DNA of 64,000 bases from Candidatus Zixiibacteriota bacterium (GTDB lineage Bacteria; Zixibacteria; MSB-5A5; JAABVY01): positions 167,996-231,995 of the forward strand of contig DSEQ01000033.1 in the NCBI GenBank assembly GCA_011056555.1, in the 5' to 3' direction. Position numbers and translations under genes: made by a program. A model generated the notes under the pieces. The model ran no database searches. It was given only the letters and a program-made list of their open reading frames with translations, and was not told the origin of the DNA. Positions 45,972 through 55,222 of this stretch are shown here, piece by piece; the first letter of the stretch is position 1; every line of letters begins with the position of its first letter.

Positions 45972-48249
45972 AAGAGCGGTGAGTCCTGGGGGAGCCAGAT
46001 TCCTTGTTGTCATATCCATAGCCCTGATGATATTACTCTCTTTGAGCGCGCTGCTGACGGCGGAAAGCTACAAGCTTTATGTGACTCATCCCAATTATTA
46101 CGAAGATGGACGGGGAGGAATTTCAATAGTAAATTATGCGAATAAAGAGGTCATTGCTCCTCTCCTGACGACCCCATCAGCAGATAAAGCCGTATTTGTG
46201 GAAAAATTGAACCGGCTGTTTGTCTTCTCGTCCGAGCGGGGAGTCTGCGAAGTATTTGACCCTGTCATCGACAGGAGAATAACAGAATTCACGACCGGGG
46301 GCCCGGTGGCGGATGTTATCTTCTCGCTGAATGGAAGAAGGATGTATGTGGCCAATGGCAGCGACAGCCCCGACCCGAAGAATACGGTTACCATCATTGA
46401 TACCGAGACCGGAGACCAGATTTTTGAAATAGTAGCGGGGCGGAATCCGACCGCCCTGGAGCTTTCTGCGGATGGCAGCCTGCTGTATATTGCAGATGGC
46501 CAGAGCGGAGTCGTTAATGTTGTCGAGCTGACGAATTTCCAGGTCTTGAGATCGTTTTATGCCGGGGTCTCGCCCTCCGATCTGGAACTGTCCTGGGATG
46601 GACGCAGTCTTCTGGTCTGCTCGCGAAGCGTATCCTCTGCAAACGATGCCGGCGCAGGTATTGCGGTAATAGATCTGGGTCATGAAAACGTAGCGGAACT
46701 CGTCGGAACCGACGGAGATATCGAGAAACTGGCGCTTACCGAAAACAGGGTGGTGGTTGTCGAAACCAGCGAGGGGCGTTCGAACCTGATCCTCTATGAT
46801 TACCTCGAAGATAACGGCAGAATAATGCTGTCCAGGGCGGGCAGAATTATAAGCGCAGAGGAAATTCTGGATTTTCAGTTGAACCGGAGCGGTAATGAAG
46901 CCATTGCATCATTCGCTAACGGCACCGTGAAGGTATATGATCTGGGCACATTTTCCGAAAAGGCCAAGATTTCAGAGTTGACCAATGGATTTTCCGGCGG
47001 TCTGGTACTGGTGCCGATAGATTTCGCAAGAGCCCTGGCCCGGCGCGATTCCCTGATAGCATCCGATCCTGCCAGCGATGAAGCGCGTACAGCTTATTTT
47101 GAAAAGGCCTATCTTTACCGCTCAATGTGTGATAAAAACTCGGAGTTAAAGATATACACCGAACTGGCGGAAGAATTTCCGCGGACCGAAACAGAGGTTC
47201 TCTCTCTCTTGCGACTTGGCGATTTATGTTACAGCGATATGCTCTATGCCAACAGCGCAGAATTCTATTCCCGGGCATTCGATGCCTATACCGGAGTGCT
47301 TGAACAGAATGCGGGAGTTGCTGATATCGATCAAAGCCTGCTGATGACTGCTGTACGAAGGCTGGGTGAATTTTCGGCCGAATATGATAAGGATTATCTC
47401 AAGAGCATCATGTCCAGGCTGGAGACCCTTTCGGTTTCCTCGGGCGAACTGGCAGAACTCTTTTTTGAAATTGCCTACTATCTTAAGAAGCAGGGTGATA
47501 CGCGCCTGGCACGACGCAGTCTCGATGAAGTGGAGCGCCAGATGATCAATATCCAGGACAAAAACCTTTATAAAAGACTGCGCAATAAAATTGACCTCCT
47601 GGAAAGTAAGGGACGGGTAGTTCTGATTGCGGACAAAGTCAAAAACGGGCCGTTGATTGATGGAGATATGGCGGATTGGGAGGACAAGCACACGCTTTTT
47701 GTCGACCGCCGGACGGATGTTCTGGTCAACAGTGAGCGATGGGTGGACGACCGTGACCTGTCAGTGGAACTGCGGGCCGCTTACGACCGGGAAAGTCTCT
47801 ATCTGCTGGGAGTGGTGACTGATGATTCAGTTTTTTCCTCGGATATTGAAAAACAGGACAAATTCATTTTATACTTTGATATGAGGGAAAATTCAGGGGA
47901 CTTCCTCCAGCGCAAGAGCGAGGCCAGTCAGGGCCTGGCCAGACTTGAGATAATCCCCGCCGTCTCCCCGGAGGGAAGATTCGACATCAGCCATTCACCC
48001 GAAATCCAGCCTATTTTCGCGGGCAAGCTGACTGAAAAAGGATATGTTGTGGAGTTGAAGATACCATTCGCCTATTTTAAAAACATAGGTCCTGACAACG
48101 AAAAATCTTTCGGCTTCGGCTTCGAGATCATGGATGCTGACAGTGACCTGACAAGGGATCCGGTGAAGGTAATGGGATGGGTTGCTCCTGCTGAATCCCT
48201 GAATGGCAGTCGTGATTACCGCATGCTGGGCATACTTGATTTCGATTAG
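45943..48249 (+). CDS. Secreted YVTN-type beta-propeller protein with TPR-like middle and CBM9/DOMON-like C-terminus
   Basis: About 768 residues. ATG 45943 has a strong GGAGGGGG about 10 bases upstream and is preferred over an in-frame codon at 45901. A signal anchor is near 20-40. Propeller blades follow (VADVIFSLNGRRMYVANGSD, PTALELSADGSLLYIADGQS, SDLELSWDGRSLLVCSRSV), then a helical, TPR-like stretch (~380-560). The C-terminus (~570-768) begins NGPLIDGDMADWEDK and continues DRESLYLLGVVTDD and KFILYFDMREN, as in CBM9-like domains of surface proteins. Binding partner unknown. Confidence 0.78.
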   Translation: MERNIFKTGRRAVSPGGARFLVVISIALMILLSLSALLTAESYKLYVTHPNYYEDGRGGISIVNYANKEVIAPLLTTPSADKAVFVEKLNRLFVFSSERGVCEVFDPVIDRRITEFTTGGPVADVIFSLNGRRMYVANGSDSPDPKNTVTIIDTETGDQIFEIVAGRNPTALELSADGSLLYIADGQSGVVNVVELTNFQVLRSFYAGVSPSDLELSWDGRSLLVCSRSVSSANDAGAGIAVIDLGHENVAELVGTDGDIEKLALTENRVVVVETSEGRSNLILYDYLEDNGRIMLSRAGRIISAEEILDFQLNRSGNEAIASFANGTVKVYDLGTFSEKAKISELTNGFSGGLVLVPIDFARALARRDSLIASDPASDEARTAYFEKAYLYRSMCDKNSELKIYTELAEEFPRTETEVLSLLRLGDLCYSDMLYANSAEFYSRAFDAYTGVLEQNAGVADIDQSLLMTAVRRLGEFSAEYDKDYLKSIMSRLETLSVSSGELAELFFEIAYYLKKQGDTRLARRSLDEVERQMINIQDKNLYKRLRNKIDLLESKGRVVLIADKVKNGPLIDGDMADWEDKHTLFVDRRTDVLVNSERWVDDRDLSVELRAAYDRESLYLLGVVTDDSVFSSDIEKQDKFILYFDMRENSGDFLQRKSEASQGLARLEIIPAVSPEGRFDISHSPEIQPIFAGKLTEKGYVVELKIPFAYFKNIGPDNEKSFGFGFEIMDADSDLTRDPVKVMGWVAPAESLNGSRDYRMLGILDFD

Positions 48250-48664
48250 AATCGTCTCTGGCCGTTCGAAGAGATCGTCCCGATTCAGATAAGTATAGTC
48301 CCCCTGCCGACCCGGTCACAGTTTTGGCCCGAGAGTCGGTAACTGCCTGCAGCCGAACGGGATAGTTTTAGATTAAATTCCGATGAGATAAGAATCCTAT
48401 TGCAGGAATTCACTCCTTTCGCTTACTGTTTCTTGATACCTGCTCCCAAAAATTCTCTCTCGCATCCAGATATTATTCCCGCCAGATTGAAACAATCGGC
48501 TCTAAATCAAGTATTGTGAAAAGAAATCCCGCAGGAAAAATAAGAAGCCCGTGAATGGAATTCGTATTTATTTATTGAATTAAATCAAATGATGAGATTA
48601 TTATTATTATACTAGTCAATTATCGTCGAGGAAAAGAATATTGAAGATAGATCGGGAGCGGCAA
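48250..48664. other. Intergenic region with weak promoter-like sequence
   Basis: 415 bases without a supported gene. The 5' half is GC-richer and has no clear hairpin plus T-run terminator. The last 100 bases are AT-rich, with TTGAAT at 48575-48580 and TATTAT at 48599-48604 (18-base spacer), or TATACT at 48608-48613, as possible promoter parts for the ABC exporter genes. No tRNA, riboswitch or repeat was recognised. Confidence 0.4.
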
Positions 48665-49591
48665 ATGGCTATATTGAAAATTGATTCTGTGACGAAAGTC
48701 TTTGACCGGAAAGTAGCCGTAAAGAATTTCTCCCTGGAGGTGCAGGAAGGAGTTATCTATGGTCTTCTGGGGCCGAACGGCGCCGGCAAAACTACCACCA
48801 TTCGTATGGTGATGAATATCATTGCGCCCGATGAAGGCAGGATAACTGTTATGGGCAGGGAAATGAATGAGCAGGCCAAAGACAGAATTGGATTTCTTCC
48901 GGAAGAGCGAGGCCTGTATCAGAAAATGGTTGTGCGTGATGTGCTCACCTACCTGGGTGAAATTAAAGGGATGAAAAAACCGCAGATCGCCGGAGCCATC
49001 GAAGAATGGCTTGCGCGTGTAAAGCTTTCGGAATGCATCGACGACAAGGTCGAGGAGCTTTCCAAGGGTATGCAGCAGAAGCTTCAATTCGCTTCCACAC
49101 TTATTCATGATCCACAACTGATTATGCTGGATGAGCCTTTTTCCGGCCTGGATCCTGTGAATCTGGAACTGATCAAGAATATTGTCCTGGAGCAAAAACG
49201 CCAGGGCAAGACGATTATATTCTCAACTCACATTATGGAGCAGGCGGAGAAATTGTGTGACAATATCTGTCTTATCAATAAGGGTGAGAAGGTCCTGGAT
49301 GGCCCCCTGTTCGAAGTCAAGAGCAAATTCGGTAAGAATACGGTCGTGCTTGAATTTGACGGCGATATCTCCGATCTGGAAGGTTTACCGGGAGTGGAGA
49401 AAATATATGATTATAATAAATATGTTGAATTGAAGCTGCATGACGGCACCTCTCCTCACAAGGTGCTCGAATCGTTAATTGATAAGGTCGAGTTAAACCG
49501 CTACGAGTTTATGGAGCCCTCTTTGCATGATATCTTTGTCGATATAGTGGGGGAGAAGAAGGATGCAAGGGAGGAGGTGTCCAATGCATAA
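48665..49591 (+). CDS. ABC-2-type transporter ATP-binding protein
   Basis: About 308 residues from ATG 48665, which has GGGAGCGG upstream; an in-frame TTG at 48641 lacks one. Walker A GPNGAGKTTT near 37, signature LSKGMQQKLQF near 133 and Walker B LIMLDEPFSGLDPVN near 153 are intact. The C-terminal ~90 residues resemble the NatA/DrrA regulatory extension. It pairs with the permease encoded next, likely exporting Na+, a lipid or a drug; substrate not deducible. Confidence 0.92.
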   Translation: MAILKIDSVTKVFDRKVAVKNFSLEVQEGVIYGLLGPNGAGKTTTIRMVMNIIAPDEGRITVMGREMNEQAKDRIGFLPEERGLYQKMVVRDVLTYLGEIKGMKKPQIAGAIEEWLARVKLSECIDDKVEELSKGMQQKLQFASTLIHDPQLIMLDEPFSGLDPVNLELIKNIVLEQKRQGKTIIFSTHIMEQAEKLCDNICLINKGEKVLDGPLFEVKSKFGKNTVVLEFDGDISDLEGLPGVEKIYDYNKYVELKLHDGTSPHKVLESLIDKVELNRYEFMEPSLHDIFVDIVGEKKDAREEVSNA

Positions 49592-50861
49592 GCTGTTTGC
49601 GGTAATAGCACGCGAGTACAAGGAGATAGTAAAAAAGAAGTCATTTCTGGTCGGTACACTTCTGACACCCCTGTTCATGATCGCTATTATATTTCTTCCG
49701 ACGCTGTTTATAGATCGCGAGACCAAAGACCCGATAGAATTTACGCTCGTTGACCTCGGATCGGGCTTGATCAGTGAATTCAAGGAAGCCTTTGGGGTTA
49801 CGCTTCCCGACGGCCGTCCGATGTATATAGTCGACTATATCAGAAGTTCTCCAGAGCAAATTGATGAGCTGAAAGCGGAGTTGAGCCTTCAGGTGGACGA
49901 GGGGACGCTCAATTTTTACGTGATTATACCGGAAGATATCATTGAAACCGGGTATGCGGAACGCTACGCCAAAAAGCGGGGCAGCTTTGCCGATATAAAG
50001 TCAATCGAGAATACCATCAGCGGGGTGGTGGTAAGAGAACGTTTGTCGCAGTTCAAAGTGCCCCCGGAAGAAATTATGGCTGCTACCCGTGATATTAACC
50101 TGGAATATAAACAGGTTGGTCCCGAGGGGGAAGAGAGGGGCGGTGGAAATTTCCTCACTCAGTATCTTTCCGGGATAGCCTTCGTGATGATATTGTTCAC
50201 ATCCATAATGGGTTACGGACAGCATCTGATGCGCGCGGTGATGGAGGAGAAGAATACTCGGATTATGGAGGTGCTGGTATCGTCACTGACGCCGTTTCAA
50301 CTGATGATGGGCAAGATACTGGGGCTGGGCGCGGCGGGGATAACCCAGATGGCCCTGTGGGCCATCCTGGGATCATCAGTCTTCCTGTTTGCGGGCAGTT
50401 CGGATTTTGTGTCAGGCATGCTGGCTAATGCCGAGGCATTGTCCATAAACTTCTTCCTGAGCTTTATTGCTTTTTTCATTCTCGGTTATTTCCTTTTTGC
50501 TACGCTTTTTGCGCTTCTGGGATCGATCGTATCATCAGAAAAGGAAGTTCAGCAGTTTGTTGCGCCAATCACGATGATCCTGGTTATTCCGATAATCCTG
50601 GCCATGTATATCATGCAGAATCCTGATGCGCCCTGGATTGTGGCGGTATCTTATATTCCGTTCCTGACCCCGACAATGATGATATTGCGCGCATCCTTTA
50701 CGTTTGTGCCGCCGGCTGAGATTATAATCGGAATTGTCGTAATGATAATATCGATCCTGCTTCTGGGCGCTGTAACCGCCCGTATCTTCCGGGTCGGAAT
50801 CCTGATGTATGGCAAGCGGCCGACACTTCCGGAACTTGTCAAATGGGTAAAATATAAGTAA
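49584..50861 (+). CDS. ABC-2-type transporter permease (NatB/YhaP-like)
   Basis: About 425 residues from ATG 49584, preceded by GGGAGGAGG and overlapping the ATPase stop by 8 bases. The first helix near 20-40 is followed by a large extracytoplasmic domain (~45-195), then five to six helices, with the ABC-2 cluster EEKNTRIMEVLVSSLTPFQL near 225. The topology (one helix, large loop, helices) matches NatB-type exporters. Confidence 0.9.
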   Translation: MHKLFAVIAREYKEIVKKKSFLVGTLLTPLFMIAIIFLPTLFIDRETKDPIEFTLVDLGSGLISEFKEAFGVTLPDGRPMYIVDYIRSSPEQIDELKAELSLQVDEGTLNFYVIIPEDIIETGYAERYAKKRGSFADIKSIENTISGVVVRERLSQFKVPPEEIMAATRDINLEYKQVGPEGEERGGGNFLTQYLSGIAFVMILFTSIMGYGQHLMRAVMEEKNTRIMEVLVSSLTPFQLMMGKILGLGAAGITQMALWAILGSSVFLFAGSSDFVSGMLANAEALSINFFLSFIAFFILGYFLFATLFALLGSIVSSEKEVQQFVAPITMILVIPIILAMYIMQNPDAPWIVAVSYIPFLTPTMMILRASFTFVPPAEIIIGIVVMIISILLLGAVTARIFRVGILMYGKRPTLPELVKWVKYK

Positions 50862-50992
50862 AATTGCAGCTTAAATGGTGCCGATCGTTCCGGAAGCGCT
50901 GAAACAATGGGATGGCCGCTGCTGTTTAATATGAGGGGAGATCAGATTCGATTGTCAGGCGCTGGATGCCGCGAGAATCCGGGGAGGCATTT

Positions 50993-51481
50993 ATGACTAT
51001 GAATACCAGGATAAGAAATATAGATTTTGAACTTCCCTCAACCGACGGGCATTTTCAGGAACTGTCGAAGCGTCTGGTGGAGTCACCGGTACTGTTGATC
51101 TTTTTCAAACATGATTGCCCGACATGCGAATTTACCCTGCCATATTTGGAGCGCATTTATTCCCGGTATGGTGACAGCAAGGCGGCTTTCTGGGCGATTG
51201 CACAGGATACCGAAAGCGAAGCCGCACGGTTTTCCGAAGAACATGGTATATCCTATGAGGTTCTTTTGGACAGGAAACCCTACGAGGTGAGCAGAAAGTT
51301 CGATATTAATATCGTACCTACGGTCGTTTTGCTTGATCGCGACGGCAGCGAAATATCGAGGTTTGCCGGATTTCAAAAGGCGGAACTCGAAAAGCTCAAT
51401 TATATTCTGGCCGGCCTGGATAACGGCACCAAACCGCTTTTCACCGCATCTGACGATGTTCCTGCGGTAAAACCGGGTTGA
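50993..51481 (+). CDS. Thioredoxin-fold redoxin with CPTC motif
   Basis: About 162 residues from ATG 50993, with GGGGAGG upstream; an in-frame codon at 50966 lacks one. FFKHDCPTCEFTLPYLERIY near 38-57 carries the CxxC redox site, DKKP-like LLDRKPYEVSRKFDINIVPT holds the cis-Pro, and VVLLDRDGSEISRFAGF follows. It resembles TlpA/AhpC-TSA redoxins. There is no signal peptide, so a cytosolic thiol-disulfide role is likely. Partner unknown; bacillithiol would be available from the operon at 37277-40768. Confidence 0.82.
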   Translation: MTMNTRIRNIDFELPSTDGHFQELSKRLVESPVLLIFFKHDCPTCEFTLPYLERIYSRYGDSKAAFWAIAQDTESEAARFSEEHGISYEVLLDRKPYEVSRKFDINIVPTVVLLDRDGSEISRFAGFQKAELEKLNYILAGLDNGTKPLFTASDDVPAVKPG

Positions 51482-51601
51482 GGAGCGAGGCATACTGCTT
51501 AGTTTAAGCAGCACTTGGGATTAGCAACACATTTTTTGAAGCGTTAATGCAAATTGCAGCGTTAATAATCTGGTATAAAAATTGGAGTCGGGTATTTCCT
51601 T

Positions 51602-51630
51602 TTGAATAAAATTTTGTTATATTTTATGAT
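51602..51630 (+). promoter_or_regulatory. Sigma70-type promoter of pdxS (TTGAAT-N17-TATGAT)
   Basis: The -35 is at 51602-51607, the spacer 17 bases, and the -10 at 51625-51630. The expected start near 51637 lies after the in-frame ATG at 51634, which rules that codon out and leaves ATG 51664 with GAGGTAAGG as the pdxS start. Two copies of GCGTTAAT lie upstream (51541-51570) and could be a regulator site. Confidence 0.6.
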
Positions 51631-51663
51631 TGGATGTTTTTTGATAGAAACGAGGTAAGGCAA

Positions 51664-52542
51664 ATGAAAAACTCTGACAACTACAAAATAAAGGTCGGTC
51701 TGGCCGAGATGCTCAAGGGTGGTGTGATTATGGATGTTACTACTCCCGAGCAGGCCAAGATCGCCGAGGATTCCGGCGCGGTTGCTGTGATGGCTCTGGA
51801 AAAAGTCCCTGCGGATATTCGAAAGGAAGGCGGCGTAGCCCGTATGGCCGCGATCGAAGTTATAGAACAGATCAAGGAGGTCGTATCGATTCCGGTTATG
51901 GCCAAGGTTCGTATCGGGCATTTTGCGGAAGCGCAGATGCTGGAGGCGATGGAAGTCGATTTTATCGATGAGTCGGAGGTGCTCACCCCGGCCGACGATA
52001 AATATCATATCGATAAATGGGACTTCAAAGTGCCGTTTGTGTGCGGCTGCCGTAATCTGGGCGAAGCCCTGCGCAGAATCAGCGAGGGAGCAGCCATGAT
52101 CCGCACCAAGGGTGAGGCCGGTTCGGGCAATATCGTCGAAGCCGTGCGCCACATGCGCCTGGTGATGGGACATATTCGCAAACTGCAGAATATGAATCCT
52201 GAAGAGCTGAAAAGCGAGGCGCGCGAGATGGGTGTGGATGTTGAACTTGTGAAGAAGACTGCCGAGCTCGGCAAACTGCCGGTACCCAACTTTGCAGCGG
52301 GCGGAATTGCAACTCCCGCCGATGCCTCTTTGATGATGCAACTTGGCGCGGAATCGGTCTTTGTCGGATCAGGGATATTTAAATCCGACGATCCCGCTGT
52401 GCGGGCCAAGGCTATTGTGCAGGCAACTACTCATTTCAGGGATCCGAAGGTGCTGATTGAAGTCTCCCGTCATCTTGGAGGAGCGATGAAGGGCCTGGAT
52501 ATCAATAAGATCCCGGAGGATGAGCTCTTGCAGATTCGCTAA
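51664..52542 (+). CDS. pdxS: PdxS, pyridoxal 5'-phosphate synthase lyase subunit
   Basis: A protein of 292 residues. Typical start [20 protein letters not shown]. Catalytic Lys in [14 protein letters not shown] (near 49) and [12 protein letters not shown] near 145, and the phosphate loop [20 protein letters not shown] near 210. PdxS makes PLP from ribose 5-phosphate, glyceraldehyde 3-phosphate and ammonia supplied by PdxT, encoded next. In this window PLP would serve SelA and, in a normal case, the NifS-like protein downstream. Confidence 0.97.
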   Translation: MKNSDNYKIKVGLAEMLKGGVIMDVTTPEQAKIAEDSGAVAVMALEKVPADIRKEGGVARMAAIEVIEQIKEVVSIPVMAKVRIGHFAEAQMLEAMEVDFIDESEVLTPADDKYHIDKWDFKVPFVCGCRNLGEALRRISEGAAMIRTKGEAGSGNIVEAVRHMRLVMGHIRKLQNMNPEELKSEAREMGVDVELVKKTAELGKLPVPNFAAGGIATPADASLMMQLGAESVFVGSGIFKSDDPAVRAKAIVQATTHFRDPKVLIEVSRHLGGAMKGLDINKIPEDELLQIR

Positions 52543-52618
52543 ATTGCGCTGGAAAACGATGACGAGATATTAACGCCGGATTGAGAAATGATTCGGCGTT
52601 ATTTGATTGAGAATGAAA

Positions 52619-53224
52619 ATGGTTGAGAAGAAAATAAAGCTGGTACGGACCGATGAGAAAATTTATGAGGTCGGAATCCTGGCTCTCCAGGGCGATTTTG
52701 AACTTCATACTCAAGCCCTGAAAAGGACAGGGCATGAATCCTTGCTGGTGAAGACCCCGGATGAGCTGAAACGGGTAAAGAGGCTGATTATCCCCGGAGG
52801 TGAATCCACCACGGTCAACAAGCTCGTCGATATCTATAATCTCCGAAGACCATTGATTGAATTCGGCAGAAAAAATCCGGTTTGGGGGACCTGCGCCGGC
52901 CTTATCATGCTGGCCAGAGATTCCAACGATCCTCGAGTGCAGCCATTTGAATTGATAGACATAGATGCTGCCCGCAATGCCTACGGGCGGCAGGTGCATT
53001 CCTTCTCAAAAAAGAGCAAAATCAGCCTGAACGGGAGATCGGAAGAGATCGAGCTGGTGTTCATCCGGGCTCCCAAAATTACTCGTGTCGGCGATAATGT
53101 CCAGGTTCTGGCAGAATTAGATGGCGAGATCGTTATGGCAAGAGAGAAGAATATTCTGGTCTCCGCCTTTCACCCGGAGTTGTCAGAGAGCACATTGATA
53201 CATGAATATTTCTTAACGATGTAA
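52619..53224 (+). CDS. pdxT: PdxT, pyridoxal 5'-phosphate synthase glutaminase subunit
   Basis: About 201 residues from ATG 52619 (ATG 52613 and TTG 52607 are in frame alternatives). YEVGILALQGDFELHTQAL, IPGGESTTVNKL, the nucleophile in VWGTCAGLIMLA near 92, and the His-Glu pair in SAFHPELSES near 182 are all present. It releases ammonia from glutamine for PdxS. The N-terminus is ~15 residues longer than usual. Sits 76 bases after pdxS. Confidence 0.95.
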   Translation: MVEKKIKLVRTDEKIYEVGILALQGDFELHTQALKRTGHESLLVKTPDELKRVKRLIIPGGESTTVNKLVDIYNLRRPLIEFGRKNPVWGTCAGLIMLARDSNDPRVQPFELIDIDAARNAYGRQVHSFSKKSKISLNGRSEEIELVFIRAPKITRVGDNVQVLAELDGEIVMAREKNILVSAFHPELSESTLIHEYFLTM

Positions 53225-53342
53225 GCTGCATTTTTAGTTCGGCTGATGCCGCCAGGCCTTCAAGGCAGGGATTGAGCCAAAAGATTCCCTTACAGGATCA
53301 ATACTTTGCTGAATGCTCGCAATTGGTAGAGCTTGATTTTGC

Positions 53343-53371
53343 TTGCAGTTTGGATCGATTTCTGTTACAAT
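53343..53371 (+). promoter_or_regulatory. Putative promoter of the nifS-like gene (TTGCAG-N17-TACAAT)
   Basis: The -35 TTGCAG at 53343-53348, 17-base spacer and TACAAT at 53366-53371, 30 bases before ATG 53401 with GAGG in the leader. This suggests the gene is transcribed apart from pdxST. Confidence 0.5.
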
Positions 53372-53400
53372 CCAAGAGGACAAAATGAATCGAGGTTTAA

Positions 53401-54624
53401 ATGGCTGATGACAGGAAGATATACTTCGACCACCAGGCAACCACCCCGGTAGATTACAGAGTGCTGGAAGCGATGATACCATATTTCAGCGAGCGCTTTG
53501 GAAATCCGTCATCACATATACACAAAGAGGGGGTCAGAGCGAATCAGGCTCTCGATTTCGCGCGCGAGAGGGTAGCTGAGCTGGTCAATGCGAAGTCGGA
53601 GGAAATAATCTTCACCTCCTGTGCGACCGAATCAAACAATCTGGCGGTGCGGGGGTTTTTGAAGGCCAATGCTAAGAAAGGCCGGCACATAATCATCTCC
53701 GAGATAGAGCATTATTCGATACTGAACCTGGCCATGAAACTTAAACAGGAAGGTTACGATGTCACGACCATAAAGGTCGACCGGAGGGGACTGATCGACC
53801 CGCAGGCGGTTTCCGGAGCAATCAGAGATGACACGGCGATGATCTCGATTAATCTTGCCAATTCGGAGATCGGCACCATACAGCCGATTAAAGAGATAGC
53901 CGCAATTGCCCGAGAGCGGGGGATTTTCATGCATACGGACGGTGCCATCGCTGTTGGAAACATACCGGTTGATGTGGAATCCCTGGGCGTTGATGCATTA
54001 ACGATGTCGGCCCATAATTACTATGGACCCAAAGGGGTGGCCGCGCTTTATGTCAGAAAGGGAAATGCTATCAGCCCCCTGTTTGAAGGCGGGTTTCAGG
54101 AGTACGGTCTGCGTTCGGGTACCGAAAATATGCCCGGTATTGTCGGCATGGGTGCGGCATCGGCACTGGCGCTGGATGAAATGCCGGCGCGAATCGAACA
54201 TCTGACAAAGCTGGGGAAGATGCTCTGGAAGGGGTTGGAGGAAGAGATCGAATATATCAACTTTACCGGTCACCCTGAAAAGCGGCTGCCCGGCCATGTC
54301 TCCTTCTGGATAAAATATATCGAGGGAGAATCGCTTTTGCTCATGCTGAATATCAAGGGTGTTATGGCCGCATCCGGCTCTGCCTGCTCCTCCAATTTGC
54401 GGGGCGAGGATGAAGAGGATCTGGCGGCATCGCACGTTCTTACTGCAATCGGCGTTCCGGTGGAATTCTGCTCGGGCTCGCTTACGATTTCCATGGGCAA
54501 AGACAACACTGAAGAGGAGGTGCTGTACCTCCTGGATATTATGCCGGAGGTGGTGGAAAAACTTCTTATGATGTCCCCCCTCTATGCCGATAAATTGCGC
54601 GGCAAAGATCCATATTCACTTTAA
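53401..54624 (+). CDS. nifS: NifS/IscS-like cysteine desulfurase homologue lacking the PLP lysine
   Basis: 407 residues, class V aminotransferase fold, in register with E. coli IscS numbering. The start YFDHQATTPVDYRV, FGNPSSHIHKEG, His104 (EIEHYSI), Asp180 (HTDGAIAVG) and the mobile-loop Cys329 (ASGSACSSNLRG) are kept. However, the Schiff-base Lys206 of SAHK is Asn here (MSAHNYYGPKGVA, codon AAT at 54016-54018), and the PLP-contacting Gln183 is Ile. A normal PLP-dependent desulfurase reaction is therefore unlikely. An Archaeoglobus fulgidus IscS that lacks this lysine, yet binds IscU, is a known precedent as I recall it. The iscU gene follows after 173 bases. It may act as a persulfide relay or IscU scaffold. 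Confidence 0.9.
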   Translation: MADDRKIYFDHQATTPVDYRVLEAMIPYFSERFGNPSSHIHKEGVRANQALDFARERVAELVNAKSEEIIFTSCATESNNLAVRGFLKANAKKGRHIIISEIEHYSILNLAMKLKQEGYDVTTIKVDRRGLIDPQAVSGAIRDDTAMISINLANSEIGTIQPIKEIAAIARERGIFMHTDGAIAVGNIPVDVESLGVDALTMSAHNYYGPKGVAALYVRKGNAISPLFEGGFQEYGLRSGTENMPGIVGMGAASALALDEMPARIEHLTKLGKMLWKGLEEEIEYINFTGHPEKRLPGHVSFWIKYIEGESLLLMLNIKGVMAASGSACSSNLRGEDEEDLAASHVLTAIGVPVEFCSGSLTISMGKDNTEEEVLYLLDIMPEVVEKLLMMSPLYADKLRGKDPYSL

Positions 54625-54662
54625 CATTGTGATGCAGGATAAAGAGTTAGGCGGATTTTCAG

Positions 54663-54741
54663 GGATATACCTTAGTAAAATGATAAAATATCCTTAAGTG
54701 ATTCAAAAATATCTTGTTTTTTTGGGAATATCTTATATATT
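54663..54741 (+). promoter_or_regulatory. Promoter/operator-like region upstream of iscU
   Basis: AATATC(C/T)T half-sites occur at 54687, 54708 and 54727 (about 20-base spacing), and an inverted GGATAT lies at 54663-54668. They surround a possible promoter TTGTTT (54714-54719), 16-base spacer, TATATT (54736-54741). The phased copies could bind an Rrf2/IscR-like or other regulator; none is encoded nearby. Confidence 0.35.
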
Positions 54742-54797
54742 TGTCGGCTTCATAGCGTATTTTTTTGAAATAGTTATGAATTAATTCTGGAGATATT

Positions 54798-55199
54798 ATG
54801 ACTGAGAAAGCTTTTCCATATTCCGACAAGGTCATGGATCATTTCATGAATCCTCGCAATATGGGCGAGATTACTGATGCCAACGCGATTGGTGATGTGG
54901 GCAATCCGGCCTGCGGCGATATGATGCGTCTTTACTTGAAAATCGAAGATGATAAGATTGTGGATGCTAAATTCAAGACTTTCGGGTGCGGTGCGGCAAT
55001 TGCGACCTCCTCCATGCTGACTGAACTTTTGAAGGGGATCTCCCTGGAAGAGGCCAGGGCGATTTCGAATAAGGCGGTTGCGGAGGCGCTCGACGGTCTT
55101 CCCGCTGTCAAGATCCACTGCTCGGTTATGGCCGAGGAGGCACTGGCTGCCGCTTTGAAAGATTATGAAAACCGCGGAGGCGGTAACGGCAGCAATTGA
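54798..55199 (+). CDS. iscU: IscU/NifU N-terminal-type Fe-S cluster scaffold
   Basis: 133 residues, a single IscU domain. Ligand residues are all present: Cys in GNPACGDMM (near 37, with Asp39), Cys in [11 protein letters not shown] near 62, and His-Cys in [12 protein letters not shown] near 105. A GGAG precedes ATG 54798. The short Gly/Asn tail (GGGNGSN) is ordinary. It assembles [2Fe-2S] and [4Fe-4S] clusters. It is intact although its desulfurase partner lacks the PLP lysine, so sulfur may come from another desulfurase or from sulfide. Confidence 0.94.
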   Translation: MTEKAFPYSDKVMDHFMNPRNMGEITDANAIGDVGNPACGDMMRLYLKIEDDKIVDAKFKTFGCGAAIATSSMLTELLKGISLEEARAISNKAVAEALDGLPAVKIHCSVMAEEALAAALKDYENRGGGNGSN

Positions 55200-55222
55200 C
55201 TATCCGCAAGTTAAAAAAAAAT

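Noticed and set aside
51634..51663. Upstream in-frame ATG for pdxS
   Set aside because: It lies at or before the expected transcription start of the promoter at 51602-51630, and ATG 51664 has the ribosome site.
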